A DNA stretch of 7,932 nucleotides from Pontiellaceae bacterium. GTDB lineage: Bacteria; Verrucomicrobiota; Kiritimatiellia; Kiritimatiellales; Tichowtungiaceae. The DNA lies in assembly GCA_029934215.1 (NCBI GenBank), contig JAOZMR010000125.1:1-7932 (forward strand), in the 5' to 3' direction. Made by a program: the position numbers and the translations under genes. Below are positions 7,711-7,932 of the stretch, piece by piece (the stretch's first letter is position 1; the number at the start of each line of letters is the position of its first letter). A model generated the notes under the pieces. That model did no database searches and was not told where the DNA came from. It saw only the letters and a program-made list of their open reading frames with translations.

Positions 7711-7786
7711 CAGGAAATAAAAAGTGGCGGGAGCATCTTGCTCCCGATTTTGGGAGCTGGAAGCTCCCGCCACGTTGCCTTTCCTG
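7711..7786. repeat. Nested cruciform (BIME-like) element
   Basis: An 11-bp perfect inverted repeat, GTGGCGGGAGC (7724-7734) with GCTCCCGCCAC (7763-7773), contains two alternative 6-bp hairpins: GGGAGC-ATCTT-GCTCCC and GGGAGC-TGGAA-GCTCCC. They are separated by GATTTT. A further outer pair, CAGGAAA (7711-7717) with TTTCCTG (7780-7786), frames it. Two head-to-head hairpin units resemble the paired REPs (BIMEs) of enterobacteria. There is no coding function. Confidence 0.75.
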
Positions 7787-7898
7787 CCGCTTATTCGTTG
7801 TGCAACTATCTCCTTTTCTTAATCTTTTGAGTTCTCTGCGCTCTCTTGTGGCTAAAATTCTTTCGAGCGTGAACGGTCTCAGGGGAGTGGAATTTATC

Positions 7899-7921
7899 GT
7901 TGTACCAAAAACCAGTACAAC
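7899..7921. repeat. 7-bp inverted repeat GTTGTAC / GTACAAC
   Basis: GTTGTAC (7899-7905) and GTACAAC (7915-7921) are separated by nine bases near the window end. They could be an operator or hairpin for a gene beyond the edge. There is no T-run strong enough to call a terminator. Confidence 0.4.
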
Positions 7922-7932
7922 AAAAACGTCCA

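Larger units (their letters stand above)
7441..7932. other. Gene-free repeat cluster at right end
   Basis: I see no real gene in these 492 bases; the frames present translate repeats. It holds palindromes at 7469-7483, 7577-7591 and 7660-7674, the inverted pair at 7447-7521, REP-like copy 2 and the nested cruciform at 7711-7786. It also holds a CT-rich stretch near 7825-7860 resembling short dispersed repeats, and an inverted repeat at 7899-7921. It lies where the 5' part of the PEP-CTERM gene would be expected. Confidence 0.6.

Noticed and set aside
7495..7773. Minus-strand 92-codon frame
   Set aside because: Its translation is that of the REP-like copy, the palindromes and the cruciform element, so it is not a gene.
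7441..7786. Repeat cluster as a CRISPR array
   Set aside because: Repeats are palindromic, of several types and unevenly spaced. There are no equal-length spacers and no cas genes.

Overview
The window is built around a glutamate synthase (GOGAT) operon on the minus strand. In transcription order it holds gltB (large subunit), gltD (small subunit) and a 68-residue protein with one predicted membrane segment that I do not recognise. Together GltB and GltD make the NADPH-dependent enzyme that turns glutamine and 2-oxoglutarate into two glutamates, the second half of the ammonia-assimilating GS/GOGAT cycle. A sigma70-like promoter lies just ahead of gltB. A strong intrinsic terminator further upstream ends the previous transcription unit.

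That previous unit, also on the minus strand, is a broken gene. Only its C-terminal part remains, a discoidin-like end plus a clear PEP-CTERM sorting signal. It carries a frameshift, and its 5' side runs into repeat sequence. PEP-CTERM proteins together with repeat-rich intergenic DNA suggest an environmental Gram-negative bacterium, perhaps of the Verrucomicrobiota/Kiritimatiellota/Planctomycetota group. The lineage is an inference from gene content and style, not a database result.

Layout: 1-225 has no gene and holds period-10 microrepeats and REP-like copy 1. 226-432 is the small membrane protein, 467-1933 is gltD, and 1934-2290 is an unusually long gltB-gltD spacer made largely of inverted and direct repeats. 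2291-6832 is gltB. 6833-7091 holds the gltB promoter, a possible operator pair and the upstream gene's terminator. 7092-7440 is the PEP-CTERM remnant. 7441-7932 has no gene and is packed with repeats, including REP-like copy 2 and a nested cruciform element.

The most striking signal is a 15-bp hyphenated palindrome, TTCCAA-NNN-TTGGAA, seen seven times (five perfect, two with one mismatch). Its arms are constant and its central triplet mostly varies. It occurs in intergenic repeats, at the edge of both REP-like copies, and inside the reading frames of gltD and gltB. That distribution is far above chance and looks like a genome-wide sequence system: an architecture or binding motif, an uptake-type signal, or a micro-mobile palindrome.
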